Source: Legionella lytica
GTDB lineage: Bacteria; Pseudomonadota; Gammaproteobacteria; Legionellales; Legionellaceae
Direction: 5' to 3'
NCBI RefSeq assembly: GCF_023921225.1
Contig: NZ_CP071527.1
Location: 816,001 to 880,000 of the forward strand
Length of the DNA: 64,000 nucleotides
The translations under genes were made by a program, and so were the position numbers. Shown piece by piece: positions 55,815-63,751 of this stretch. Numbering within the stretch: position 1 is the stretch's first letter; every line of letters begins with the position of its first letter. The notes under the pieces were generated by a model. It did not search any database, had not been told where the DNA came from, and saw only the letters and a list, made by a program, of their open reading frames with translations.

Positions 55815-56387
55815 ATGAAAAAGAAGCTCATTCCTATTTTAATCTCTGTCCCTTTTATCACTATGATATCAGGAGGAGCCGTAGCGCTTGAGGCCAAACC
55901 AAATACTCAAGTGCAAAATAACAATCAGCAAGCAGCTTTAGATCCGTTTGGCAGCGATCCATTCTTTCAATCACCGGATGATATTTTAAAACAAATGGCG
56001 CAAATGCAACGAGCTATGGCCCAGTTGATGAAAAGCCAATTTTCACGAACGCATCAACCTAATCAATTACCCTTTGGTAGTCCAAATACAGTTGAAATTA
56101 AAGAAAATAAAAATGAGATTGTCTATAAAATAAAATTACCCAAAGAGGGAAATAGTAAGGTGGACGTTTCCGTGAAACAGGAACAATTAATAGTGAGCTC
56201 AAATATAACCCAACAAATTACCCGAGAACAGGATAATAGCAAAAGTGTAAGCTACTCTCAGAGTAATTATAGTCAGGCATTTCAACTACCTAAAGGCTAT
56301 GATCCTAATTCGATGACGACCAAGACGATAGATTCCAATTTGATTGTTACCTTCAAAAAGTCAATTGCGAGTTCTTCTGTTCTTTAG
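55815..56387 (+). CDS. Exported Hsp20/alpha-crystallin-like protein
   Basis: 190 aa from ATG 55815 behind an AAAGGAGA site; the longer frame from 55707 is rejected because the signal peptide starts at this ATG (MKKKLIPILI, hydrophobic to about residue 24, cleavage near VALEA). A Met/Gln-rich linker (about 60-80) precedes an Hsp20-type beta sandwich (IYKIKLPKE-like, VDVSVKQEQLIVSS, FQLPKGYD, LIVTFKK). Small heat shock proteins are normally cytosolic; this one should be periplasmic or secreted. Confidence 0.85.
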   Translation: MKKKLIPILISVPFITMISGGAVALEAKPNTQVQNNNQQAALDPFGSDPFFQSPDDILKQMAQMQRAMAQLMKSQFSRTHQPNQLPFGSPNTVEIKENKNEIVYKIKLPKEGNSKVDVSVKQEQLIVSSNITQQITREQDNSKSVSYSQSNYSQAFQLPKGYDPNSMTTKTIDSNLIVTFKKSIASSSVL

Positions 56388-56401
56388 CCGTTGTCAGCCC
56401 G

Positions 56402-56438
56402 TCCTTGAGTAATGCTACGAAATGACGTTACTCAAGGA
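56402..56438. terminator. Palindrome after the Hsp20-like gene
   Basis: Eleven-base arms (TCCTTGAGTAA / TTACTCAAGGA) with a 15-base loop, 14 bp after the stop. Arms again begin CCTTGA. Confidence 0.5.
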
Positions 56439-56480
56439 GGGTTCTTAAATAAATTATGTTCTCAGCGAAAAGGAAGGTAA

Positions 56481-57365
56481 ATGAACCCGATTTTTTTTAT
56501 ATTTGGTTTTGGCTACACGGCTACTTGGCTTGCTCAAAAACTCACCTCGCTGGGTTTTGAGGTGGTTGGAACAACACGCCAAGAAAACAAAAAATTAATG
56601 AATCATTCTTCCACGATCAGGCTTATTGATTTTGATGCTTCCGATATTGAGAGCTACCTTAGTAAAGCGACTCACCTTTTAATTAGTGTTCCACCATTGG
56701 AGGGGGATGGAGATTCTGTATTATCTTCTTATTCCCAATTAATTAGCAGGCATGCTGAGCATATTAAGTGGTTAGGTTATCTTTCTTCTACAGGAGTTTA
56801 TGGAGACTATCAGGGAAATTGGGTTGATGAAGAAAGTATTTGCATCCCTCAAAGCGCTTCTGGAATTTTACGTATGGAGGCCGAAAACGCATGGTTTGCT
56901 TATGCAAAAAAAAATCAACTTCCTTTGCACGTTTTTAGATTAGCGGGAATTTATGGCCCCCAAAGAAATCCGCTTGAACGACTGCACGCGGGGAAAAAAT
57001 ACAGTATTTATAAAGAAGGACAGGTATTTTCACGTATTCATGTTGATGATATTACCTCTGTACTTTTGGCTTCAATAAAGAACCCTCATCCTTTATCCAT
57101 CTATAATGTGGCTGATGATGAACCTGCAGCCCCTCACGAGGTGGATGCATATGCTTCCTTCTTACTTAAACAACCCCCTTTACCCTTAATCGCCTTTGAT
57201 CAGGTATCATTATCACCAAAGGAACGAGATTTTTATTTAAGTAATCGTCGTGTATCTAATGCAAAAATAAAAAAAGAACTTAATATTGTTTTAAATTATC
57301 CTTCATTTCGAGAGGGATTAACAAAAATCTGGAGGGATGATTTTGAGCAAAAAAAACGGGATTAA
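56481..57365 (+). CDS. NAD-dependent epimerase/dehydratase-like (YeeZ) protein
   Basis: 294 aa. N-terminal Rossmann motif FGFGYTATWLAQKL, then GYLSSTGVYGDYQG, FRLAGIYGPQRNPL and RIHVDDI typical of the extended SDR YeeZ group. The active-site Tyr-x3-Lys is degenerate (YAKKNQ), so activity is uncertain. GGAAG precedes the ATG. Its end overlaps the TspO gene. Confidence 0.85.
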   Translation: MNPIFFIFGFGYTATWLAQKLTSLGFEVVGTTRQENKKLMNHSSTIRLIDFDASDIESYLSKATHLLISVPPLEGDGDSVLSSYSQLISRHAEHIKWLGYLSSTGVYGDYQGNWVDEESICIPQSASGILRMEAENAWFAYAKKNQLPLHVFRLAGIYGPQRNPLERLHAGKKYSIYKEGQVFSRIHVDDITSVLLASIKNPHPLSIYNVADDEPAAPHEVDAYASFLLKQPPLPLIAFDQVSLSPKERDFYLSNRRVSNAKIKKELNIVLNYPSFREGLTKIWRDDFEQKKRD

Positions 57366-57813
57366 ATTAATTCTTTGGATTTTATCTTTTGAATTAATCG
57401 GGTTTTTTTTAGGTTTATTAACGCAAGCTAATATTCTTTCTTGGTATGAAGGGCTTAATAAATCAATCCTAACGCCTCCTGGCTGGGTTTTTTCCATCGT
57501 CTGGCCTCTATTGTACGTATGTCTCGCAATCGTGGGGTTTCATTTATGGCAACATCACAGTCAACCTCGTATTGCAAAGTTATTTAATCTTTATCTAGTA
57601 CAACTTCTCATGAATTGGCTATGGACCCCATTCTTTTTTCAATTCCATTGGTTAGGATTCAGTTTTTTATGGCTTTTAGTAATGGTTGTTTTGAATGCAT
57701 TTCTAATTATTAAAATTAAGGAAAGAATGCTGAAGTTATTATTAATACCCTATTTTTTGTGGCTTAGTTTTGCAAGTTATCTTAATGGGGTCATATGGGT
57801 TCTTAATTCATAG
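57343..57813 (+). CDS. tspO: TspO/MBR-family tryptophan-rich sensory protein
   Basis: 156 aa with five membrane helices and conserved Trp/Pro features (WYEGLNKSILTPPGWVFSIVWPLLYVCL, LLMNWLWTPFFF, WLSFASYLNGVIW). Binds porphyrins or cholesterol-like ligands and may respond to stress. Start: the frame opens at ATG 57337, but the GGAGG site is seven bases before the TTG at 57343 and touches the ATG, so the TTG is preferred. It overlaps the previous gene by 23 bp. Confidence 0.9.
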   Translation: MSKKNGIKLILWILSFELIGFFLGLLTQANILSWYEGLNKSILTPPGWVFSIVWPLLYVCLAIVGFHLWQHHSQPRIAKLFNLYLVQLLMNWLWTPFFFQFHWLGFSFLWLLVMVVLNAFLIIKIKERMLKLLLIPYFLWLSFASYLNGVIWVLNS

Positions 57814-57838
57814 GCATTACTCAGGCAAGGTGGAAATT

Positions 57839-58312
57839 TTAATTAAAGATAAAAGAAATTTTCCCTCCTCGTTCAAGTGTTGCGCACTTTACGGATTTAA
57901 TCGATTCCATACTGTGTTGGATTCGTAAAGATTGCAAGACATCATTTGCAGTTAATCGACAGCAACGCATGTTTTTTTCAATGTACCTCCCTTGTTTAAT
58001 TATCCTAACTTTTTGCCCCTTAATGTATTTACCGAATTTATGGTTTTTATAAGATAAATAAGCTAAAAAACGATGAATAATAACGATTAATAAGCATACC
58101 ACCATGGAGGGAAGTAACGGGATATTATTAACTATGGCCTCTCCTAAGATTGCACCTAGGATGATGTAAATAATAAAATCTAAAGGGGAATGTTCGCCAT
58201 AGATCGCATTGGAGTTTGTTCTAAATAATACAATTGCATATAAGGTGATGAGAATCCCTCTTGTATAAAGACCATATTCTAAAAGTTGATTCCAACCCAA
58301 AAACTGTTCCAT
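57839..58312 (-). CDS. DUF421 (YetF-like) membrane protein
   Basis: 157 aa from ATG 58312 (AAGAG upstream; the frame itself opens at 58357). Three N-terminal hydrophobic helices (RGILITLYAIVLF, SPLDFIIYIILGAILGEAI) are followed by a cytosolic domain with GKYIKGQKVRIIKQGRYIEKNM, the hallmark of DUF421. Family function is poorly known. Convergent with tspO. Confidence 0.85.
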   Translation of the reverse strand: MEQFLGWNQLLEYGLYTRGILITLYAIVLFRTNSNAIYGEHSPLDFIIYIILGAILGEAIVNNIPLLPSMVVCLLIVIIHRFLAYLSYKNHKFGKYIKGQKVRIIKQGRYIEKNMRCCRLTANDVLQSLRIQHSMESIKSVKCATLERGGKISFIFN

Positions 58313-58532
58313 GTTTTTCTCTTTGAAATTAGATTTAAAATCAGGACTGACACTCAAAAAAGCTTTTCATCTTATAACTATTTTATGGTGAAAATCTAGT
58401 AGTGCTTCTCCCAAGCTTGTTTGTGGGTCTCTATTTTTGCGTGGTACTTCCTTGGCCAATGTTACCAACAAGGCAACAGGCCTTCATGAGGAATATGAGT
58501 ATAAAGCGATTAAGCTCAGTTTGCTTTTTAGA

Positions 58533-58736
58533 CTAGCTCTCTTTTACTTTTTGATTTTTGTGGTTAATCCAAGACTCATCCTTCTCAAAAATATACTGGC
58601 AAGCTTGTTGAATAAAATAATCTTTGTATTGAATACCCGCCCATTCACAATAATCTTCAATTTCTTTAAAGACAGAGGCTTTAATTCGAACACGAAACTG
58701 GATTTTATTTTCATCTTTTTCTGGACTGATTAGCAT
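58533..58736 (-). CDS. Small possible ribbon-helix-helix DNA-binding protein
   Basis: 67 aa with AAAGG six bases before the ATG. A beta-strand segment (KIQFRVRIKASVFKEIEDYCEWAG) followed by two helices (YKDYFIQQACQYIFEKD) fits the ribbon-helix-helix pattern; the tail is polar. A 98-aa frame on the other strand over the same bases has no ribosome site and is less likely. Possible regulator of a neighbour. Confidence 0.55.
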   Translation of the reverse strand: MLISPEKDENKIQFRVRIKASVFKEIEDYCEWAGIQYKDYFIQQACQYIFEKDESWINHKNQKVKES

Positions 58737-58763
58737 AGGATACCTTTGGACGATTATGGATTA

Positions 58764-58793
58764 ATACTCAAGCAACACTTTGTGCTTGAGTAT
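58764..58793. terminator. Hairpin after the exported small protein
   Basis: Perfect 11-base arms (ATACTCAAGCA / TGCTTGAGTAT), eight-base loop, 22 bp beyond the stop of the 58815 gene; AT-rich on both sides. Confidence 0.6.
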
Positions 58794-58814
58794 ATTCTAT
58801 TAAAATTAAAAGCT

Positions 58815-59198
58815 CTACTTACCGGGGGAACAGATCAATTTAATAAATTCCTCGGTGTCATTAGTAATACCTAAATGAGCGCCTTTTTTTAGCTCTATCG
58901 TTAATTTACCCTGTTCTAAAGAGTGAAAGGATAGGCTCATAATAGTGCCCTCGGGTAAAACCAGGTTATTTACAATACTGGTACCGCTTTCTGAGATAAA
59001 GCTCAATAAATGATAGTTTTCTTCTTCATCTGCCTTAACTAGACAAGTTAAGGGCTTATTTTGTAGTAAATCTTCATCAATCATTATTAGTTCATTAGGG
59101 GGCAATGCGAAATGGCGATCCGCTGTATTTACTGAAACACTAATTGCCAATAAAAAAAGGCCTAAGATAATGTAGGGATATGATATTTTTATTTTCAT
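58815..59198 (-). CDS. Small exported hypothetical protein
   Basis: 127 aa with a strong AGGAG site. Signal-anchor or signal peptide (basic MKIK, hydrophobic to about residue 22, then VNTADRHF). The mature part is rich in beta-strand sequence and ends in LICSPGK; a Cys near 52 and one near 123 could pair. No family recognised. Its promoter region carries one GTCA-N9-TGAC palindrome. Confidence 0.65.
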   Translation of the reverse strand: MKIKISYPYIILGLFLLAISVSVNTADRHFALPPNELIMIDEDLLQNKPLTCLVKADEEENYHLLSFISESGTSIVNNLVLPEGTIMSLSFHSLEQGKLTIELKKGAHLGITNDTEEFIKLICSPGK

Positions 59199-59243
59199 TA
59201 AAAAACTCCTGTACGCAAAATAATGCGTCCTCTATTGATGTAA

Positions 59244-59266
59244 TCAGTCAAATAAAATGTGACTGA
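59244..59266. promoter_or_regulatory. Operator-like palindrome A
   Basis: TCAGTCA-N9-TGACTGA, perfect seven-base arms, 46 bp upstream of the leftward start at 59198. Shares core and spacing with the palindromes at 59354 and 59446. Confidence 0.55.
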
Positions 59267-59267
59267 A

Positions 59268-59290
59268 TTGCGAAATTAATTGTTTCGCAA
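59268..59290. promoter_or_regulatory. Second type of palindrome beside operator A
   Basis: TTGCGAAA-N7-TTTCGCAA, perfect eight-base arms. Adjacent to palindrome A in the same divergent promoter region; could be an additional operator. Confidence 0.4.
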
Positions 59291-59353
59291 AAGGGCTTCT
59301 CAGATATTCTCCAGCTGGTTTCGGTGAGTTTATTATAATGCCACAAGATTTTA

Positions 59354-59374
59354 TTGTCAAAAAAGCGGTGACAA
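59354..59374. promoter_or_regulatory. Operator-like palindrome B
   Basis: TTGTCA-N9-TGACAA, perfect six-base arms, about 140 bp upstream of the GTG start at 59516. Confidence 0.55.
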
Positions 59375-59445
59375 ATTATTACTTATTTTGTGTCAAATAA
59401 ATTTGCCATTTTATTTTGTTCTTGTTATTATTTTTTTGTCATTAG

Positions 59446-59466
59446 GTATTTGACGAAATTAATTAT
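59446..59466. promoter_or_regulatory. Operator-like palindrome C
   Basis: TTGTCA-N9-TGACGA, one mismatch in six, about 50 bp upstream of the GTG start at 59516. Confidence 0.5.
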
Positions 59467-59515
59467 TATTTGGTAGTGAAACTACTGCCTTCGCATTATG
59501 AAAAAGGAGTAGCAT

Positions 59516-60139
59516 GTGAACAATAATAAATTTATTAAAAGTAAAATAATAAAAATCATTGATAATTTGTATCGATTGTCGGGACGGAGTGAGATTCCTG
59601 ATGTAAAACAAATCTGTTTGGAAACTAAGGTAGACCGTCAAACAGCAATGAAGCTTCTTTGTACATGGTGGGATAAATGCTATATCAAAGAACATCAGGG
59701 AACAGAGCATAAAGATTCTATCTCACCCAATGAGCTAAAAGAGAATTTGAGCAAAATTATTACCTTGATTGAATGTTTATCGAAAGAAGTAGCCTTGTAT
59801 AGCGAGTTGTTAAATAATGCTCCTTCTACTTTTCCTCTTGGCAATCATATCCTAAACACTTTACAAGTAATCGAAGACCAAATTTTACTTGATTTTAATC
59901 AGTTAGAAAGTAACAAAAACTTAATCCAAAGTGAACTTAAGAACGCACTAGAGGAAAATAATCATCTTTCCTTAGCTTATCTTGAGTTAGAAAATAAAAG
60001 CTCAAAAGAATTGCGGGAGTTACAGGAAAAGTTGGACGCGAATAAGCGAGAGGTATTAGCCGCAACTCAAAAGATTAAGTCGTTAAAAAGAGATAAACGA
60101 AAAATTTCCTTTAAGAACGTTGTGGGTGAAATTTATTAA
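59516..60139 (+). CDS. KfrA-like DNA-binding coiled-coil protein
   Basis: 207 aa from a GTG start with GGAGT seven bases upstream. Residues 10-55 look like a KfrA-type helix-turn-helix (IPDVKQICLETKVDRQTAMKLL), and residues 115-190 form a long coiled coil (heptads in ELENKSSKELRELQEKLDANK). KfrA proteins bind palindromes and regulate their own genes; three candidate sites lie upstream. Plasmid-type KfrA is longer (about 340 aa). Possible plasmid or element origin is inference. Confidence 0.7.
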   Translation: MNNNKFIKSKIIKIIDNLYRLSGRSEIPDVKQICLETKVDRQTAMKLLCTWWDKCYIKEHQGTEHKDSISPNELKENLSKIITLIECLSKEVALYSELLNNAPSTFPLGNHILNTLQVIEDQILLDFNQLESNKNLIQSELKNALEENNHLSLAYLELENKSSKELRELQEKLDANKREVLAATQKIKSLKRDKRKISFKNVVGEIY

Positions 60140-60164
60140 CCTAACGTTATTACCCATTAAAAAC

Positions 60165-60197
60165 CTGCCTAGGTGGTGCATGCCCCGACCTAGGCAG
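60165..60197. repeat. Palindrome between convergent genes
   Basis: CTGCCTAGGT / ACCTAGGCAG with a 13-base GC-rich centre containing GTGCATGCCCC, between stops at 60139 and 60221. Likely bidirectional terminator of the REP-like family. Confidence 0.6.
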
Positions 60198-60220
60198 ATT
60201 TAATAACAGCAATGCCTTAT

Positions 60221-61882
60221 TTATTGTGACGCGCTTAAAAGGGCACTGGTTTCTGATGTGGGAGTGTAATCATTCTTATCCGTACTTTCTTCTATTTCTC
60301 CTGTATCAAAAAATCTTAGCCCAGCTTGTTTGCCATGAGAATTACTCGCTGAAGGTGATTTGGCTATGCTTGATACCACAGTATTATTGGGAAGTAGATC
60401 TAGGCTGTGGTTTAGGCTGCCGTGGTCTATTAAAGGCTCTTTCGGTGAAGAATCTTGAGGGGCTTTTTTGTTATGAAACACGGCAGGCCATGTAAATGCT
60501 ATCGATACAAATACCAATACCACTGGAGATAATATGGCCATAGTAACCGTTAAGGCAAATTTTTCCCCTATTGCCTCACCCAACGTTTCTCCCACATGAA
60601 TACCGCTTCGAATCCCTCCGGCAACAGAATAAGCGAGCGAATCACCGATGAGAGCACATAATTTGAGGAGATTAACCACGCTATGCTTTATCTTTTGCGC
60701 TTTGCTGAGGTTTTCTTCAGGTGGTTGATATATGGATTCAAATTTGTCTTTGAGATCAACATAGGTTTTTGGGTTAAACACTTTATAAACTTGTGAAAAA
60801 GTATTAATAACCATGGTGGTCGAAGTACATATTATTGCTAGAACATGTGCCAAGAGGGTACCAGAGTTTGCGCCTATCGCATCGAAAAACCGATTAACCC
60901 CCGATACTGTAGTAAACCAGGTTAAGGTCGCATAAACAGCTAAAAATACCGTACTTACCGCCCCTAATAAAACACAGTGCAAAAAGCCATAGGGTTTTTG
61001 ATATGCGTCAATAAAGAGGTTTTTAAATTTGGCATAATTTTCACGTATACCTATCGCTTGAAATGAATAGAAAGAGATTGCTGCAACCACTGATAAGCCA
61101 ATCGTAGCCGCTAAAACAAGAGGAGTAGAAGCGAGAGCGCCTAGCCCCAAAAAGTTGAGAAGTCCTACCAGGCCAGCATATCCAGAAATACCCGCAGAAA
61201 TACATGCTAACAAAGTTACGATACCAAAAAATAATTTCTGGCCTTTATCAAGCAGCGTTTTTTCTTTTAGATTGTCATCAAGGTTCTGAACTGCTTTTTG
61301 TTTTTTAGGCTGAAAGCCCGCGCTATCCAGCATCGCTTGCCCACGACTTAACAAACAGACCACACCGTTACAGCATGAAAGTACGATGGCTAAGCCAAGA
61401 CTAAGTACGAAGGGAGCGCCTAAGGTGCTTAGTAATCCTAAGCAAAATACCATACAAAGCGCCATGGAGGTGACGACCTTGCCTATGACTAATGGTACGC
61501 CCTTTAAGAGCCTGTCTCTATCTTGAGCGGGAGTTCTTTTAAACTCCTGACCTTTGCTCGAGTAGGTGGCAATTTGTAAGACCTGTTGTTTCGATAATTG
61601 TTTCCCACCCGCAAGTATCTCTCCCCATTTAAAGGTAAGAAAACTCCACAAATGATGGGACATAGACCGTTCTAGAAGATCGGTTACGCGAAGGTCCCCA
61701 TTAAGAATAGCTTTTTGGACTGTAGCCGATTCTTCTTCAGTAAATTGATATTGGTCGAATGACGCAATAATCCAATCTTTTTGAGTACGAAATTTTCTTC
61801 TTAAAACCATTAAGACTTCAGGACGTTTATGAATAGAAAAATCGATTTGTTCTTGTTCTAATAAAGTTACAATTTCTTTCAT
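60221..61882 (-). CDS. Large multi-spanning hypothetical membrane protein
   Basis: 553 aa. A soluble N-terminal ~125 residues (helical, KRPEVLMVLRRKF) is followed by about eight hydrophobic segments between residues 130 and 470, then a soluble tail rich in Ser, Asp, Glu and Thr (about 470-553). No transporter motif is visible. Proteins of this layout are common in Legionella and some are translocated, but I find no decisive signal here. Single gene. Confidence 0.65.
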   Translation of the reverse strand: MKEIVTLLEQEQIDFSIHKRPEVLMVLRRKFRTQKDWIIASFDQYQFTEEESATVQKAILNGDLRVTDLLERSMSHHLWSFLTFKWGEILAGGKQLSKQQVLQIATYSSKGQEFKRTPAQDRDRLLKGVPLVIGKVVTSMALCMVFCLGLLSTLGAPFVLSLGLAIVLSCCNGVVCLLSRGQAMLDSAGFQPKKQKAVQNLDDNLKEKTLLDKGQKLFFGIVTLLACISAGISGYAGLVGLLNFLGLGALASTPLVLAATIGLSVVAAISFYSFQAIGIRENYAKFKNLFIDAYQKPYGFLHCVLLGAVSTVFLAVYATLTWFTTVSGVNRFFDAIGANSGTLLAHVLAIICTSTTMVINTFSQVYKVFNPKTYVDLKDKFESIYQPPEENLSKAQKIKHSVVNLLKLCALIGDSLAYSVAGGIRSGIHVGETLGEAIGEKFALTVTMAILSPVVLVFVSIAFTWPAVFHNKKAPQDSSPKEPLIDHGSLNHSLDLLPNNTVVSSIAKSPSASNSHGKQAGLRFFDTGEIEESTDKNDYTPTSETSALLSASQ

Positions 61883-62034
61883 TCCGATAAATCCCTTTTT
61901 AATGCAAATCGCTTATTTTATTTATAAATTGGCAAGAATTCCATTTAAATTTTTAATTAATTACCACTAGGCATGATTGACATACAGTGCAAGTTACATT
62001 CTAATCTTGTTTTTTTATCATGATATGGACAATC

Positions 62035-63402
62035 ATGTCATTTTTGAATTTTTTAAAACCGGCTCCTTATCTTGATGAGATTCAAGATAAAAACATTGTT
62101 AAGCAGCAATATCGTTATTGGCGTATTCGCACTTTTTATGCAATGTACATAGGGTATGCTTTGTTTTATTTTACGCGAAAAAGCTTTACCTTCGCGATGC
62201 CTGCATTACAAAGCACCTTAGGAATGACCACAACTGAACTGGGAATGATTGCTAGCATTTTGAGTTTAAGTTATGGCATCAGCAAATTTTTGAGTGGAAT
62301 TCTTGGCGATAAGTCAAATCCTCGTTATTTAATGGCGATTGGGCTAATTTTGACAGGGGTTTGTAATATTCTGTTTGGATTGTCTTCCACTTGGTGGTTA
62401 TTTGCTATTTTTTGGGGATTGAATGGTTGGTTTCAAGGCTTGGGATGGCCTGGGTGTACTAAATTATTAACACATTGGTACTCTCAATCCGAACGTGGTC
62501 GTTGGTGGAGTATTTGGAATACTTGTCATAACGTTGGCGGTGCATTAATTCCATTGATTGTTGCTATGTGCGCACAGTATTTCGGCTGGCGTTCAGCTAT
62601 GTTTGTGCCGGGGATCATCTGCATTTTAGGCGGGTTCTTTTTAATCAATCGGTTAAGAGACACCCCGCAGTCGCTTGGTTTACCAGCGATAGAGCAATAT
62701 CGGGAAGACTCTTCTGCCTCATCAGATCAGCCCCAAGAAAAAATAGAACTCTCAGTCAAAGAAATTCTTTGGACTTATGTGTTAAGTAACCATTATATTT
62801 GGATACTGGCTATTTCTTATGTGTTTATTTACATTGTCCGAACCGCTCTTAATGATTGGAGCATGCTGTACTTAACGCAAGAGAAGGATTACTCTTTAAT
62901 TACAGCAGGTAGTTGCGTCATCTGGTTTGAAGTTGGTGGTTTTTTCGGAAGCCTGGCTGCTGGTTGGCTTTCTGATAAAGTATTTCAGGGTAAGCGCAAT
63001 CCAATCAACGTTCTCTTTACGGCAGGTGTATTTGTCACCTTGCTGTTATTTACATTGACTAAGGCATATACTCCATTCCTTGACTCGTTGTTCCTCTTTT
63101 TCTTTGGTTTCTTTATCTTTGGACCACAAATGATGATTGGCATGGCCTGCGCTGAATTATCACATAAAAAAGCAGCAGCGACAGCAACGGGCTTTGCCGG
63201 ATTTTTTGCTTATTGCGTAGGCGCTGTTCTGGCTGGTGCTCCTTTAGGGATAATTATCAAAAACTACGGCTGGGATAATTTCTTCCTTACATTGTTTATT
63301 TGCTGCTTAATTCCATTATTGATGATGCTGCCACTTTGGCATGTGAAATCTCATTCCAAAGATGGTAAGCAAGAATTTTCAGGCAAATCCGAATTTGCTT
63401 AA
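62035..63402 (+). CDS. OPA-family MFS transporter (UhpC/GlpT-like)
   Basis: About 455 aa with twelve helices. The organophosphate:phosphate antiporter signature is present: YRYWRIRTFYAMYIGYALFYFTRKSF, and later GWFQGLGWPGCTKLL and WWSIWNTCHNVGGALIP. Sequence is closest to hexose-phosphate sensor/transporter UhpC and glycerol-3-phosphate GlpT. ATG 62035 has GGA six bases upstream; ATG 62020 is in frame. Takes up phosphorylated sugars or polyols, substrate unknown. Confidence 0.9.
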   Translation: MSFLNFLKPAPYLDEIQDKNIVKQQYRYWRIRTFYAMYIGYALFYFTRKSFTFAMPALQSTLGMTTTELGMIASILSLSYGISKFLSGILGDKSNPRYLMAIGLILTGVCNILFGLSSTWWLFAIFWGLNGWFQGLGWPGCTKLLTHWYSQSERGRWWSIWNTCHNVGGALIPLIVAMCAQYFGWRSAMFVPGIICILGGFFLINRLRDTPQSLGLPAIEQYREDSSASSDQPQEKIELSVKEILWTYVLSNHYIWILAISYVFIYIVRTALNDWSMLYLTQEKDYSLITAGSCVIWFEVGGFFGSLAAGWLSDKVFQGKRNPINVLFTAGVFVTLLLFTLTKAYTPFLDSLFLFFFGFFIFGPQMMIGMACAELSHKKAAATATGFAGFFAYCVGAVLAGAPLGIIIKNYGWDNFFLTLFICCLIPLLMMLPLWHVKSHSKDGKQEFSGKSEFA

Positions 63403-63423
63403 ACAGGAAAAAAATCAACGTAG

Positions 63424-63443
63424 GCTGGGCTGTAAAGCCCAGC
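63424..63443. repeat. REP-like palindrome beside the RAYT relic
   Basis: GCTGGGC-N6-GCCCAGC preceded by GTAG, the typical form of elements mobilised by REP-associated tyrosine transposases. It lies 70 bp before the transposase relic. Confidence 0.75.
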
Positions 63444-63514
63444 AAAGCATATTGAATTCCGCCCCTAATTTAGTTTTATAAACATCAAAACGGAATACGA
63501 CAAGAGTCCAATTT

Positions 63515-63751
63515 ATGCATTACAGAAGGGTGCTAATACCTGACGCCCCGTATTTTTTCACATTAAATTTGCAAAACAGAAACAGCAGGTTACTTACAAA
63601 CCAAATCACAGCCTTAAGAGATGCTTTCAAAAGCGTTCAGCAGATACATCATTTTTATATCGATGCCATTTTTATCTTACCGGAACACATGCATATGATA
63701 ATGACCTTACTGCCCAATGATCTTGACTATTCCAAACGATTAACCGAATAA
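63515..63751 (+). pseudogene. Truncated REP-associated tyrosine transposase (RAYT)
   Basis: The first 78 residues read as the N-terminus of a Transposase_17/IS200-like RAYT: MHYRRVLIPDAPYFFTLNLQ, ALRDAFKSVQQ, IDAIFILPEHMHMIMTLLP with the HMH metal/HUH-type site. The frame stops at 63751 after KRLTE; a one-base shift recovers IKVIFSMQI, which resembles the next conserved block, before further stops. Full RAYTs are about 150-180 aa. The gene is therefore a decayed copy. Confidence 0.8.

Noticed and set aside
58437..58733. 98-aa rightward ORF
   Set aside because: It is antisense to the 67-aa leftward gene, which has a proper ribosome site and a sensible DNA-binding-like sequence.
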